64,000 nucleotides of DNA from Lunularia cruciata (taxonomy: Eukaryota > Streptophyta > Marchantiopsida > Lunulariales > Lunulariaceae): contig OX419759.1 in NCBI GenBank assembly GCA_948567375.1, forward strand, positions 48,326,593 to 48,390,592, given 5' to 3'. Below are positions 10,035 through 20,590 of this stretch, piece by piece. The notes under the pieces were generated by a model that had not been told where the DNA came from, made no database searches, and saw only the letters and a list, made by a program, of their open reading frames with translations. Positions within the stretch are counted from its first letter, which is position 1, and every line of letters starts with the position of its first letter. A program made the translations under genes and the position numbers.

Positions 10035-11729
10035 ATGACGAAGTTCTTTGGAGATTCCAAAGGAGTTAGCCCTGCAGTACGTAGTGGGTTTACTCGGAGT
10101 GGTGCTCAGTATCAGCCTGTATCTTAGGTCCCAGTGAGGGAGGAGACTTACTCTGAGTTGGAGTTTGACACAGGAGCTGATTCAGTTGAGAGTGCACTTG
10201 GTGTGTCCGCACCGTTGTTGTGGGACATAGATGAGATTTATGGGGCCTCCAAAGGCCCTAGGCATTACTCTGGTACAGTGGGTACCATTGAGTTGGATGA
10301 CTTCATCTAGGAGTTTGATAGTTGGTGTGATCTGCAGCAGATGCGGAACCCGACTTTGTTCACACCCTTCATGGCATGGAAGGGGTTGTTTCAGCACTTG
10401 GAGGGTCCGCCGATGGATGATTACCATGAGTTCAGGAGAGCTCATTTGGAGGAGATTGAGTTATGGAGACAGTATTGGTCTCCACACTATGTCTCCATCA
10501 CTTCAGGCTCGGTGGCTAGGAGTAGATCAGCTGTACCTACGAGTTCTAGCTCGAGTAGTGTGGGTGGAGCTAGTGGAGGTGCACTAGCTGGAGATAGTGC
10601 TACTACGAGTGGAGGTACCGCTGCAAAAGGTGGTGTGGTACCGGGGTTTAACCCCATGGTTGAGTTCTTCCTATGTTTGAGGTAGACCTACCAGGGAGTG
10701 CGGACTGACAAGCTGAGGAGCTTGCAAGAGTTCCAGCGGAAGGCTGGAGAGAGCCTACACGAGGCATATACTCGCATGAGGCGGCTGATCAGTTTCACTC
10801 AGGGAGTAACTAAGGCCCAGGCAGTCCAGTTTTGGTATGGGATACTGGACAAGGAGTTGCGACGTAGAGTTCGTGATGCTACATTGTTGCAGGCTACTTC
10901 ACCCACTTTGGCAGTAGTCTTTGGTTTGGCTGAGCGTATTGAGCTCAACATGGTGGAGGAGAGAGTGGTGACAGCTGGATTTGGTAGAGAGACCTCATCC
11001 ATGGTTGTGACTTCTTCTAGAGTGCAATAGAGTGCACCACGCCCAATTGGTTTTTGAGGACAGGGTGGACAGCCCAGATCCTATGGAGCGAGTGGAGGGC
11101 CTAGTGGAGTTAGACCCTTACCCTCATTTTCGGGTCAGCAGCAGCCAATGAGTGGTGGTGTTGCTTGTTGGACTTGTGGTGGACCTCACCATAGGAGAGA
11201 GTGTACTCAGGGCAGCGGACCTGATACCTCTAGTGCATCACAGCCAGCACAGAGGCAATGTGAGCATTGCCACAGATTTGGTCACACTAGTGACCGGTGT
11301 TTTGACCTACACCCAGAGTTACGGAGTGGTAGGGCTGCTATGGCAGGTAGTAGAGGAGCTCCAGTTCATGGAGGACGAGGTGGTAGAGGTGGTGGTAGAG
11401 GATCTACACCTAGTAGGGGTGCGGTACCTGCCCTTACTTCTGACATAGCTATGGCTCCTCGGATTGAGCAGTTGGAGCAGAGATTGGCTAGTATGGCTAT
11501 TGCTCAGAGGAGATCAGATTCGGGTGCTGGGGCTTCCACCTCATATGCTGGGGATAGAGATGCTTTGGACTTCATGTGCGGAGCAGCACAGGTGGATGCA
11601 TCTACGGCAGTGACTAGGAGTGCAATACGTGCTCTAGAGCCTAGAGGAGCATCAGTGGAGTTGGAGCCACAGAGAGGAGAGGTTGGGAGACAGGTCAGAC
11701 TTCCCTAGTCTTTCACGCTATCTGAGGCA
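10035..11729 (+). pseudogene. gag region of element A
   Basis: The structural (capsid/nucleocapsid) part of the polyprotein. The frame from 10035 encodes FFGDSKGVSPAVRSGFTR, an acidic segment, the capsid-like region (FDSWCDLQQM, HYVSITSGS, RTDKLRSLQEFQRKAGESL), a Gly/Ser-rich linker and two zinc knuckles from 11166: CWTCGGPHHRREC and CEHCHRFGHTSDRC. An Arg/Gly-rich tail follows. Stops TAG at 10125, 10308, 10683, 11028 and 11706 interrupt it. At every one of these sites element B has CAG. The ATG at 10035 is an ACG in B and appears to be ACG in C, so it may be a recent mutation rather than the original start. Confidence 0.85.
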
Positions 11730-12932
11730 TTGCAGACAACATCCATGGTTCCTAGATGTCCCAGTGCAGGTGTGGTAGGTGGTGATGGAGTACCTAATGA
11801 AGTACCTGCTAGTCAGCCACCTGCTACTACACAGACTGAGTCTAGCATGATGTTGGGGGCGGCTCAGCTGATTATGCGGCATCCTTTATTTTCAGCCAAT
11901 GACATGTTTACATTGGGAGTTGACCCAGCCCCAGTGTTCCGGTTGGCTGCCACATTGTGTGAGAGTAGGGATGGTGCAGTTCCTACTACTAGAGCAGAGG
12001 TGGTTGGTAGTGGAGCTGACTTGGTTGAGGAGCATGGGATCCGTTCAGCGACCAATGGTTTATGGCAGGCAGCAGCGGCTAGACTGGAGGAGTTGCCAGC
12101 TAGACCGGCCTTTGAGAGAGTGCGGTTTACACCTGGTGTTGTCCTATTGGATAACCAGAGGGGGATTTTTCGTTTGGTGGGACCTTCAGGGAAAGTCTAT
12201 ACACCACAGAGAGTCTTGTTAGACTCTGGTGCGCAGCCCCTTATGTTGGGGAAGGCTGCAGTTGTCGGTCTAGAGTTACAGAAGACCGATGTGGAGAGGT
12301 GTCCATTTCAGATCCAAACATCTCTTGGTGGTGGTTTGACACAGTACATCACACGTGGAGAGCTTGTTGTCCAGGTTCAGCCTGGTCATCCAACTGATAG
12401 CTTGGTGGTGAGAGCTCAGGCTATTGCGACAATAGCTGAGTCATATGATGTGCTAGTTGGGGGAGTAGTGTTATACCCTATGGGTTTCAGCATTGACTAT
12501 TGGGAGGAGACAGCCTCTTATAGACCTGGTTGGCAGTCTGGTGAGGGACGGGTATGTCGCCTACCAGTACGCTTCAGTAGTGGCAGTCTTGGCTCACTAC
12601 AGTCCGGGACCATGGCAGCATCAGTTTTAGCTTTCAACGGTGCAGTTACTTGGCCTGGTGACTTGTTGGAGGGAAATGCCCATGCAGAGGATACTCCAGT
12701 ACCAGAGGAGATCACTCAACTTTGGAGTACGAGTGGGATTGTTCCATCCACCTTGGATGTTCCATTGTGGAGTTCAGAGGAGGCATTGCAGCAGCATGCA
12801 GATCAGTTGGTGCAGCAGGCTTGGAGTGGAGCCTTCGTACCATCAAGGGATGAGTGTGAGGATGAGCCTCCAGAGGCCATTTCTTTGACACCTCTGGATA
12901 CCACACTCATTGCTTGGCAGTACCCAATAGAG
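11730..12932 (+). CDS. Aspartic protease region of element A
   Basis: Open frame continuing gag. The retropepsin active site LLDSGAQPLMLG has its catalytic Asp at 12222. It is followed by a Gly-rich flap-like segment and by SYDVLVGGVVLYPMGFSIDYWEE, which matches the closing strand region of plant gypsy proteases. After the protease comes a linker of about 100 residues rich in Trp, Ser, Gln and Glu, leading without a break into the methyltransferase-like domain. The protease cuts the gag-pol polyprotein into its mature parts. The frame is intact here, but translation cannot reach it from gag because of upstream stops. Confidence 0.8.
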
Positions 12933-13190
12933 GGGATATGCCTATTGGAGTTGTTTGGTGGGATCAGCACCAGACTAGCTGCGGTGTTACAGGCGGGTAT
13001 CCGAGTACAGAGGTACTTGTATGTAGAGAGAGATGAGACTGCTAGGCGAGTCTCTCTACATCATGTGGCACACTTGGCCTATCGGTATCCGGAGTTATTA
13101 TCGATGTCAGCAGTTAGAGGTTACCAGAAGGCCTTACCAGGAGATATTTCCTTACTGGGGGCGCATGACCTAGAGAGACATGAGTGGTGT
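12933..13190 (+). pseudogene. C5-cytosine-methyltransferase-like domain, N-terminal third only (A)
   Basis: The frame reads ICLLELFGGISTRLAAVLQ, AGIRVQRYLYVERDETARR, VSLHHVAHLAYRYP and then DISLLGAHDLER. The first segment fits motif I (S-adenosylmethionine-binding FxGxxTG loop). VERDETA fits the acidic residue of motif II. The order matches the DNMT3/DRM type, where FDGIATG and a later CED occupy the same places. In A the Gly after Thr in motif I is Arg, whereas B keeps Gly. The domain is cut after DLER and joined to the RT-RNase H connection, so the catalytic Pro-Cys motif IV is absent. Identification rests on motif order, not on a search. Confidence 0.7.
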
Positions 13191-13656
13191 TGGGGAGATG
13201 AGCAGGAGAGAGCTTTTGTAGAGCTCAAGGAGAGGTTGACATCTGCTTATTTTGAGGAGACCGATCAGGGGATGACCATTTCAGGTTCATATTGATTGGA
13301 GTATGTTGGGGCTTGGAGCGGTGCTCACCCAGCATGATGATGAGGAGAAGGAGTTTGTGGTGGCCTATGCTAGTCGCTCCAACAATTCAGCGGAGGCGAA
13401 GTATAGTTCATATGAGGGAGAGTGCTTGGCAGCAGTTTGGGCAGTAGCACATTTCCGATGTTACCTATTTGGTAACCCCTTCACTCTCATCACTGATCAT
13501 CAGCCGTTGAAGTGGTTGATGGAGTCCGACAAGCTTTCAGGGAAGCTTGCACGATGGGCTCTGATTTTACAAGAGTATGATTTCACGGTTGTTCACAGAC
13601 CTGGAGTGGTGAACCGTGATGCAGATGGGTTGAGTAGAAACCCATGTCCCATCTAG
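13191..13656 (+). pseudogene. RT connection and RNase H of element A
   Basis: It starts with CWGDEQERAFVELKERLTSA, the segment that normally follows RT. A one-base frame change near 13275 leads to PFQVHIDWSMLGLGAVLTQ, then ECLAAVWAVAHFRCYLFG, ITDHQPLKWLM and VVHRPGVVNRDADGLSRNP. RNase H removes the RNA template during reverse transcription. The motif set is complete apart from the frame break. It ends at a TAG at 13654. Confidence 0.85.
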
Positions 13657-15134
13657 CAGGATCAGACCGGAGCACGTTGGCATGGTGAGACAGATGAGGA
13701 GATGGTGCCATGTTGGCATGCATCGGCCTTTCTGTGTATATTTGCACTTTGGTGGTATCTCTCTCAGCGCATACAAGAGGAGTTATTGAGGTTACAGATC
13801 CAGAGAGTGAAGTATTGGTACAATTCAGCGAGACATTCATGATGATGTCTTAGTGATGGACTATCTTTGCACTGGTGTTGTGGGTGGCACAGTTGGGGCC
13901 AAGGAGAGAGACCGTGTTCTTCAGCGAGCCAGACGGTTCAGATTGGAGGGTAGACACCTTTTGCGTGTATGGGAGGATGGTAGAGTGCGAGTAGTACCAC
14001 TTCCATCACAAAGACCATAGTTGGTCCGTCATGCTCATGAGGAGCTAGGACATTTTGGAGTAAAGTGTACATATAGCTTACTCCAGAGTCATTATTGGTG
14101 GCGTGGTATGCGACCGAGGTACAACAGTTTGTTGCCAAATGTGTGGTTTGTGACCGAGTTAGAGCATCATTCAATGCTCCTACGCCACAGTTACACCCAT
14201 TACCTATCATGGGATTGGGTTACCGTTGGAGTTTTTGGACTTTGCCGGACCTTTACCGCTGATTGTGAGACATCATCGGTATGTTTTGGTGATGGTAGAG
14301 CACTTCTCCAAGTGGATTGAGTTGGTGGCACTTCCTGACAAGTCTAGTGAAGGGACAGCTTACTTGTTCCTGGATCGAGTTCTTAGTCATTTTGGTGCAC
14401 CAACTGAGGTTTTGATTGATCAGGGTACAGAGTTCTTGGGAGAGTTTCAGGTCTTGTGTGACAAGGCTTTGATTGATCATCGTACTACATCCCAAGATCA
14501 CCCTGAGGCAGATGGCTTAGCAGAGAGAGTGGTTCAGACGGTGAAGAGAGGATTGCGAAAGTATGGTTTGCAGAGAGGCCACTTGGGAGATTGGGATCTC
14601 CAGTTACCTTGGTTGGCCATGGGCTATCGGTTCAGCCGGCAAGCCTCCTTAGCATCCTTCTCTCCATACTTTCTACTCTATGGACGAGATCCAGATTTAC
14701 CTGCAGCCATTTGTCGAGATGCTACTGTAGTTTTGGACTTGGATGACCCCGATGTATGGATGAGCGCATGTTCTCAGCGGGCAGAGATCTTTCGGAGAGT
14801 GATGCCAATGGCCTTTGAGAACTTGGCGATTGCTCAACATAGAGATACTTTACGCTATGCTACCATTCAAGGAGGAGGTTATAGACCCTTGATCCGTCAA
14901 TTTCATCCAGGCAACTATGTATATCTACAACAGACAGCACCGACGACACTTGATGTTTCTACAAGCCGCACTATGTTGAGAGTGCACGAGGTTTTGCCAT
15001 ATGGAGTCCTTGTGTTAGAAGGACGTGATGGTGTTGTTTGGAAGGATCATGTGCGCAATTGTGCGCCATGCCACCTTCCAAACATTGATGGTACTATGGA
15101 CCCAAGCTTAGCACTTGTACATGCAGGCTTGAGG
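13657..15134 (+). pseudogene. Integrase of element A
   Basis: A linker with several frame changes leads to the H2C2 zinc-binding segment (HAHEELGHFGVKCTYSLLQ, then AKCVVCDRV in another frame, with the break near 14110). From 14226 the frame is open. The catalytic triad is Asp14238 (LDFAGPL), Asp14418 (IDQGTEF) and Glu14523 (DGLAERV), spaced 60 and 35 codons, a canonical DD35E arrangement. The C-terminal GPY/F-like region follows (FHPGNYVYLQQ, VLPYGVLVLEGRDG, DHVRNCAPCHLPN). Integrase inserts the cDNA into the genome. Confidence 0.88.
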
Positions 15135-15275
15135 TGTATGTTATGTGGCTCTTCTGGTGGAGCTACTACTATGTTAGTGTGTGATAGCTGTTTGAGAGGA
15201 TGGCATATAGCATGTATGACTCCTCCCCTCACTGTGGTTCCTCAGGGACAGTGGTTATGTCCTAGATGTACTTGA
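15135..15275 (+). CDS. PHD finger at the C-terminus of the integrase polyprotein (A)
   Basis: Fused in frame to integrase at its very end. CMLC, an eight-residue spacer region, CDSC, WHIAC, then WLCPRC before the TGA at 15273. This gives the full Cys4-His-Cys3 ligand set with the PHD-specific Trp before the last Cys pair. PHD fingers bind histone H3 tails. At this place in the protein chromoviruses have a chromodomain instead, so the likely job is steering integration by reading a histone mark. Which mark it reads cannot be told from the sequence. Confidence 0.85.
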   Translation, partial: CMLCGSSGGATTMLVCDSCLRGWHIACMTPPLTVVPQGQWLCPRCT

Positions 15276-15431
15276 CCTATAGCTAGTTCATTCTTTATAT
15301 GGTATAGATTGCAGACAGGCAACTAACAATGGGGCTCCATAGCACCCGGCCTCCTGATCTTTGCCCATTAGAGGGTATACCATATACTTAGAGTAGATGG
15401 CTATCTGGAGTTAGAGGGACCTAACCGCCTG

Positions 15432-15550
15432 CTAGGGGGGCGATTGTGGCACTTAGAGTCTATATATGACTTATGTGTGAGTTGTGCTTTTATAGTGTAT
15501 GATGTTGACAGCGATGTATGTTGTGTAGTGATGTATATACGCACGACAGC
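15432..15550 (+). repeat. Polypurine tract and left copy of a 105-bp direct repeat
   Basis: TAGGGGGGCGAT (near 15434-15445) looks like a polypurine tract. It is followed not by the LTR start but by 105 bp beginning TGTGGCACTTAGAGTC and ending GCACGACAGC. The same 105 bp recur after the LTR at 16002-16107 with about half a dozen differences. In a simple element the LTR would follow the tract directly. Confidence 0.6.
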
Positions 15551-16000
15551 TATCACGCCATTTGTAGTTCTGCATCTAGATGCTCGGAAACTGGAGTTCC
15601 AGTGATGGTAGTTAGAGTTATTCTAGCAGTTTCTCAGGGACTACTTTCCGACGGTTAGATTTTGTGTTCGGGGTATTGACTTCACGGTGGGGCCCACCGT
15701 CACTTTGCACCATTTGCACCGTCGAGTGTGCTGTCAGCAGGACGGTTAGGGTTTCAGGGCTAGCTCGAGTCCAGGGGTATAGTTTCGAAGTGAGCTCCTG
15801 AGAGCTCACTTCTCTGATGTTGAGCCTTCGAGTTCCTAACTATGGTGGATAGAGGCCGGCGAGTGTCACCTGGATTCTCTATGCTTGAGTGGGTGTGGCT
15901 TGACTGTAATCAGTCCCTAGTTGTTGGCAATTTATAGAGTGACAGATCAAGTACTGATTTGAGTTGAGTTGAGTTGAGAGTGTTAAGCAATCTGATTAGA
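15551..16000 (+). repeat. 3' LTR of element A
   Basis: Matches 8236-8687 over its whole length with scattered substitutions and a few small indels. It starts TATCACGCC (TG changed to TA) and ends CTGATTAGA. The palindrome is preserved at 15684-15700. Confidence 0.85.
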
Positions 16001-16187
16001 TTGTGGCACTTTAGAGTCTATGTATGACTTATGTGTGAGTTGTGCTTTTATAGTGTATGATGTTGACAGCGATGAATGTTGTGTAGCGATGTATATACGC
16101 ACAACACTTTGGGGCATCAGACTTTTGAATGTGAAGTTTTTGTGTTTTTTCTTCTTGGTTTTCTCTTGGGGTTTGTCATGTCCCAAG
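16001..16187 (+). repeat. Right copy of the 105-bp repeat plus 80 bp of unassigned sequence
   Basis: 16002-16107 repeats 15446-15550. 16108-16187 is T-rich and ends TGTCCCAAGACA. TGTGGCAC to AAGACA could be a short LTR of another element, but no paired copy is visible. Confidence 0.5.
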
Positions 16188-17007
16188 ACATTACAAAGAT
16201 CTAGACCTTACACAATGGTGGAGGATATTCTTTTCCATCAAGGAACAAATGGTCTACTTTGAAGAGCATTGGCTAAGGAGGAGTCTATCCTACTCATGAA
16301 GGGGTTTCATGATGGTTTGGTATGTGGAGATCACTTTGCATGAAAGGTGATCACTTTCAAGATTCTAGATGCAAGTTACTATTAGAGTGGATTTTCAAGG
16401 ATTTTCTTGATTATTTTAGAACTTGTAATGTTTGTCAAGCTTTTGCTTGGAAGTCTACCTCTACTTTATCTCTTAGATCAATTCCATTGCTAAGACCTCT
16501 TGAGAAGTGGGGAATTGACTTTGTAGGTCCTCTCAATAGAACCCCAAGGAACAATCAATACATTGTGGTAGTTATGGACTACCTTACCAAGTGGGTTGAG
16601 ACTAGACCATTGAGAGACAAGAATGAACATGAAATTGGTAGATTTCTTTATGAACACACTAAGTTTGGGTGCCCTTTAGAGCTAGTTTTTGATAGAAGAG
16701 GAGAGTTCATAAGAATTATTACTACAGCCATGCTATGGCATTTCTCTATCACACATAGAGTGACTACCTCCTTTAAGCCAAACTGCAATTGCTTGGAAGA
16801 GAGGACCAATCAAACCTTGTGCATGATGTTGGCCAAAGATGTAGAAATATATGGAGCAAAACATTATTAAGACAATAGGATTCATGCCATTTTGTGGTAA
16901 TATAGGACAACCATGAAGGCATCCACCAAATATTATCAATTTCATTTGGTATATGGTATTGAGTATATTTACATATTCACTTTGATCTTCCTACTTTTCA
17001 AAGCATT
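16188..17007 (+). pseudogene. Element G: integrase fragment of the F-type family
   Basis: It starts at PYTMVEDILFHQG, passes through the zinc-binding region and reaches the core: WGIDFVGPLNRTPRNNQYIV, FDRRGEFIR and LEERTNQTLCMMLAKD. It ends in the LVYGIE-F-LPTFQS segment and is cut at 17007 by the LTR of the minus-strand element. The same protein region is present on the minus strand at 19438-20561 and 20705-21770. It has several stops, and an Asn/Cys-rich stretch replaces the usual PQANG before the catalytic Glu. Confidence 0.8.
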
Positions 17008-18994
17008 TGTGACAACCCGGCAAGTATCACTTGTGCGGTAATCAGCAAGTAATAGTTCATTCACATAGAGATACAAGTCAAAACTGGTCAAATATGAAGT
17101 AAAATATCACAAACAATCCTTCTTGAGTTCTTATTTAGTCTCTCAGGTAGAAACCATACAAAAAAGAGAGTAACAAGTATTGATTCATATTCTCAGCACA
17201 ATAAAATATCACCCATAAATCATGATACTTAAAATCTTTCCAAATAAATCTTGATTGTGATGATTTATTTCTCCCAAAGAAGGCTACTTCACCACAAAAC
17301 AACTTTTCCTTGGAATTATGTTCCATCTTTCCACTAAAGGCACAACTTCCAAAAGCAAAATTGCTTTGCATCAACCTAATGTTGTAATCACCAATGGAAA
17401 ATACCACCAACACTATGATTCCTCAAAAATTAGTCAAGGCATTGCCTTGATTGCTACCCACTTAGGATCAAATACATATAATGGAAATCAAAGCTGAAGA
17501 ATCCAACATCTAAGACTAAGAATTGCACTTCAAACTTCTCCAAACACTTTCAAACACACACAATATTGATACTCAAAATTAAGCTAAAATGAAGAGCATT
17601 GGTTACAACACTTTGCTTTACTCAATTTCAAAAATATGAATATTGAACAACAAAACCCTACAAATGCCTCCTTTAAATAGGCAAAGCACTTGATAATTAT
17701 CTAAAAACATACTGGTCTAAAAACAATTTTACCACCGTGTAGATCCAAAATGACAATCCACTTTTTCATATCCACCTCTTTAAAGCTCAAATCTATTACT
17801 AATTCAATCCAATGTCTTCTTCAACTTCAACTTCTATACCTGATGTTCCTTCCATCACTTCTTTTACTTTGGTTTCAATTACTAATACTTCTACTATCAC
17901 ATCTTCATTCTGGATTGTAACTGAAACAATATCTAATCTAACTACATTCTCCTTCTCTATACTAACTTCTTCCAACATTTTAGATATCTCACCCAAAGAC
18001 ACTTTCAATCCTACCTCAACTACTTTACACTTAATTTCTTCTTTCACACTACTTTGAAGTTTGTCTAATTCTGATTTTAGTAAATCTAATCTAAGACTCA
18101 CATTGTCTACTACTTCTAACATCTTCTTACCTACTTGATCTCTCAAGCAAATTAACAACTTATTCAGATCTATGTCTTTTGCTTTCTGCTTCCTCATCTC
18201 CAGCACAACAACTTCAATTCATGCAATCTTGATTCCTCCAACTTAACTTTTGCTTTGGTACTGAATATCCCCTTCATCCTCCCAATGATCTCTCTTACAA
18301 ATTTTGGTGCATACCCATGAGTTCTCTCCACCTTCAACTCTTCATGATACATCTGCAGTTCATCTTTGTATTGTGAGCCAGCCTGTCTCTCACTCAAGAT
18401 GAACCTCTGATGGCTATTATGGTAGCGCACCATGGACTAAGAAGGCAAGGAACCCCAACTCCATCATACTCCTCCAAGGCTAACACTCCAAGACTCAAGA
18501 CATTACTCATTAGAGAACTCAATGAGAGAAAGATAGTTACAAATGAAAGGATGATGAGTATCTCATCACCCCTTGTTTATATACTTATGAAATAATTATG
18601 CAACAAACTTACTATTTACCACCGTAACTCCACATGGGCATATTCTACTAAGCAGGTGATCTTATCTTGACCCAACCACTAAATCAAGGATTCCTTCACA
18701 TGGGCTATCCTTGGATTATAGAAGGATCTAAAACAAAAAGGCTTGTTGGCCCAGGAGTTCTCAACTCTTTCCTCAAAGCCAAACACCTAGGAATAATACC
18801 AAGTCAACACACTAGAATCTAAAATAGTGGTGCTCATCTTTTCCACTTCCTCTAAAGTAAGGTCCCCTTCTATTTTAGATAATCATGACTAATGTAGAAC
18901 CATCCTTTATCTCTATATAAATAATATCTCTCAAGTACTTGTAATACCAAACTAAATATCACAATACCACATACATGCACAAATGGGTGTTACA
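17008..18994 (-). repeat. 3' LTR of element F (1987 bp)
   Basis: On the minus strand it starts TGTAACACCC at 18994, directly after a CCGGGGGTAAA polypurine tract (18995-19005), and ends GGGTTGTCACA at 17008. Its first 600 bp (18385-18994) match 26605-27287. Its last part matches the solo LTR at 664-2248. It contains an open coiled-coil reading frame (17799-18433). A LTR this long with an inner reading frame is unusual. Confidence 0.75.
17799..18433 (-). CDS. Coiled-coil reading frame inside the F LTR
   Basis: Two overlapping frames on the minus strand. The upstream one (18433-18194) encodes a basic segment with QYKDELQMYHEELKVER and ends CWR. The downstream one (18206-17799, 135 residues) is rich in Lys, Glu, Leu and Val with heptad-like spacing (LDLLKSELDKLQSSVKEEIK). 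They may be one frame broken by a shift near 18200. I recognise no family. A diverged relative of the second part is readable in the solo LTR near 1180-1339, which argues for past selection on the protein. It could be a captured host fragment or an element accessory protein. Confidence 0.4.
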
Positions 18995-20590
18995 TTTACC
19001 CCCGGACTAAGTTTTCACTTTGTCCTCAAAGTGAAGGTCTCTCTACCTTCTATGATATATCTTCAACTTATCATGGTCAATCCTATCAAAATGTCTTCCT
19101 CCCAACTCCTTGAGATCATAGGTGTAATTGTTCTACACTTCTCTACTATGAAAGGTACAAAGTACTTAGGCAAAAACTTCTTTTTCACTCTCTTGAATCA
19201 AATAGAATAAAACAACATTACCCAATCACCTTCTTTGAAAGGCTCCACCTCCTTTTTCTCCACCTTCTCCACCTTCTTTTTGCCTTGCCTCTTGTCATAG
19301 CTCTCCTTTTGTTTCCTTTGGGCTAGCTCCACTCGAACCATAGCAACTACTCTTGCCTCTTCCAACTCCATGAGTTGATCCTTCCTTCACTTCTCTGCAT
19401 CACCTCCTTGTGCTTTCTTCAATCTCCTATGGATGCTTTAGAAGGTAGGAAGATCAAAGTGAATAGGTAGGGTAGACTCAATACCATATACCAATTGAAA
19501 TGGAGAATATCTGGTGGAAGTCTTCATGGTTGTCCTATACTCCCACAAAACTGCATGAATCCTCTTGTCCCAATGATGTTTAGCCCCTTCCATTTCTATG
19601 TCTTTGGCCAACATCATGCACAAGGTTTGATTGGTTCCCTCTGCCAAGCCATTGGAATTTGGCTTATAGGATATAGTTACTCTATATGTGATAGAGAAAT
19701 GTCATAGCATGGCTGTAGTAATGCTTCCTCTAAAGTCTCATCCTTTATCAAAAACCAACTCCAAAGGGCATCCAAATCTAGTGATAATGTGTTCATAAAG
19801 AAATCTACCAACTTCAACTTCATTCTTGTCCCTCAATGGTCTAGCCTCAACCCACTTGGTAAGGTAATCAGTACCTACCATAATGTATAGATTGTTCCTT
19901 GGGGTTCTATTGAGAGGCCTACAAAATCAATTCCTCACTTCTCAAAAGGTCCTAGCAATTGAATTGATCTAAGTGGTGAAGTGAATGTAGAATTTCTAGC
20001 AAAAGCTTGATAAACATGACAAGTTTTGCAATAATCAAGACAATCCTTGAAAATCCCTCTCCAATGGTAACCTGCATCCTGAATCTTGAAACCAAACACC
20101 TTTCTTGCAAAGTGTCCTCCACACACTAAACCTTCATGAAACTCCTTTATAAGTAGGATAGACTCTTCCTTACCCACTGCTCTTCGAAGTAGACCATCTG
20201 CTCCTTGGTGAAAAAGAATATCCTCCACCATTGTGTAAGGTCTAGAACTTGCTGCAAGGGCCTTCCTCTCCCTAGCATGCATCCCTTCTGGATAGTTACC
20301 TCTTGTCACAAAATCCACAATCTCCTTGTACTCCATTGGAACCTCTTGAGTGATGGAGATTGTCATGAGCTCCTTATTTGGAAAGAAATCATCTACTAGC
20401 TCATCTCCATCATGATCATAGGCTCTAGATAACAAATCAGCATTTGCATGTTTCTTTCCTGGCCTATCCTCAATGGTGTAGTCATACTCAGACAAGAGTA
20501 TCATCCACTTTGCTAGTCTCTCTTCAACATTAGGCTTGTTGAAGATGTACTTCAAGGTCACCTCTATCTTAGCTATGACTAACTTAAGCT
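18995..20590 (-). pseudogene. Element F1: RNase H end and integrase
   Basis: Reading down from 20561: ERLAKWMILLSEYDYTIEDR, PGKKHANADLLSRAYDHDGD, RPYTMVEDILFHQGADGLL, GGHFARKVFGFKIQD with CKTCHVYQAFARN, then the integrase core, TNQTLCMMLAKDIEMEGAKH (near 19640) and the C-terminal region near 19440-19500. 19005-19440 is the poorly conserved tail of pol. The first part (20561-19935) is open over 208 residues, long for such a decayed region. It flows into the polypurine tract and LTR at 18994, so this copy has an intact 3' end. Confidence 0.8.

Larger units (their letters stand above)
8236..16000 (+). mobile_element. Ty3/gypsy retrotransposon A (methyltransferase/PHD family), internally deleted
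   Basis: Two LTRs of about 450 bp (8236-8687 and 15551-16000) bound a 1.35-kb leader and one long gag-pol frame. Domain order: gag with two zinc knuckles, aspartic protease, start of a cytosine-methyltransferase-like domain, [deletion], RNase H, integrase, PHD finger. The reverse transcriptase is absent. The coding part is damaged by five in-frame TAG stops before the methyltransferase region and by frameshifts near 13275 and 14110. It is close to element B, with only scattered substitutions, so A is fairly young and the damage recent. Without RT it cannot move by itself. Confidence 0.9.

Noticed and set aside
10035-10037. ATG at 10035 as the certain gag start
   Set aside because: B has ACG at the same place and C appears to, so the ATG may be a recent mutation.
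12518-12906. Minus-strand open frames opposite gag-pol of A (and 63338-63726 in B)
   Set aside because: Shadows of the gag-pol frame. They recur in both copies only because the plus-strand protein is conserved.
12933-13190. An active DNA methyltransferase in element A
   Set aside because: Motif I has Arg for Gly, the Pro-Cys catalytic motif is deleted, and upstream stops prevent translation.
16002-16187. A short independent solo LTR (TGTGGCAC to AAGACA)
   Set aside because: No clear target-site duplication or paired copy; its first 105 bp duplicate the sequence before the A LTR.
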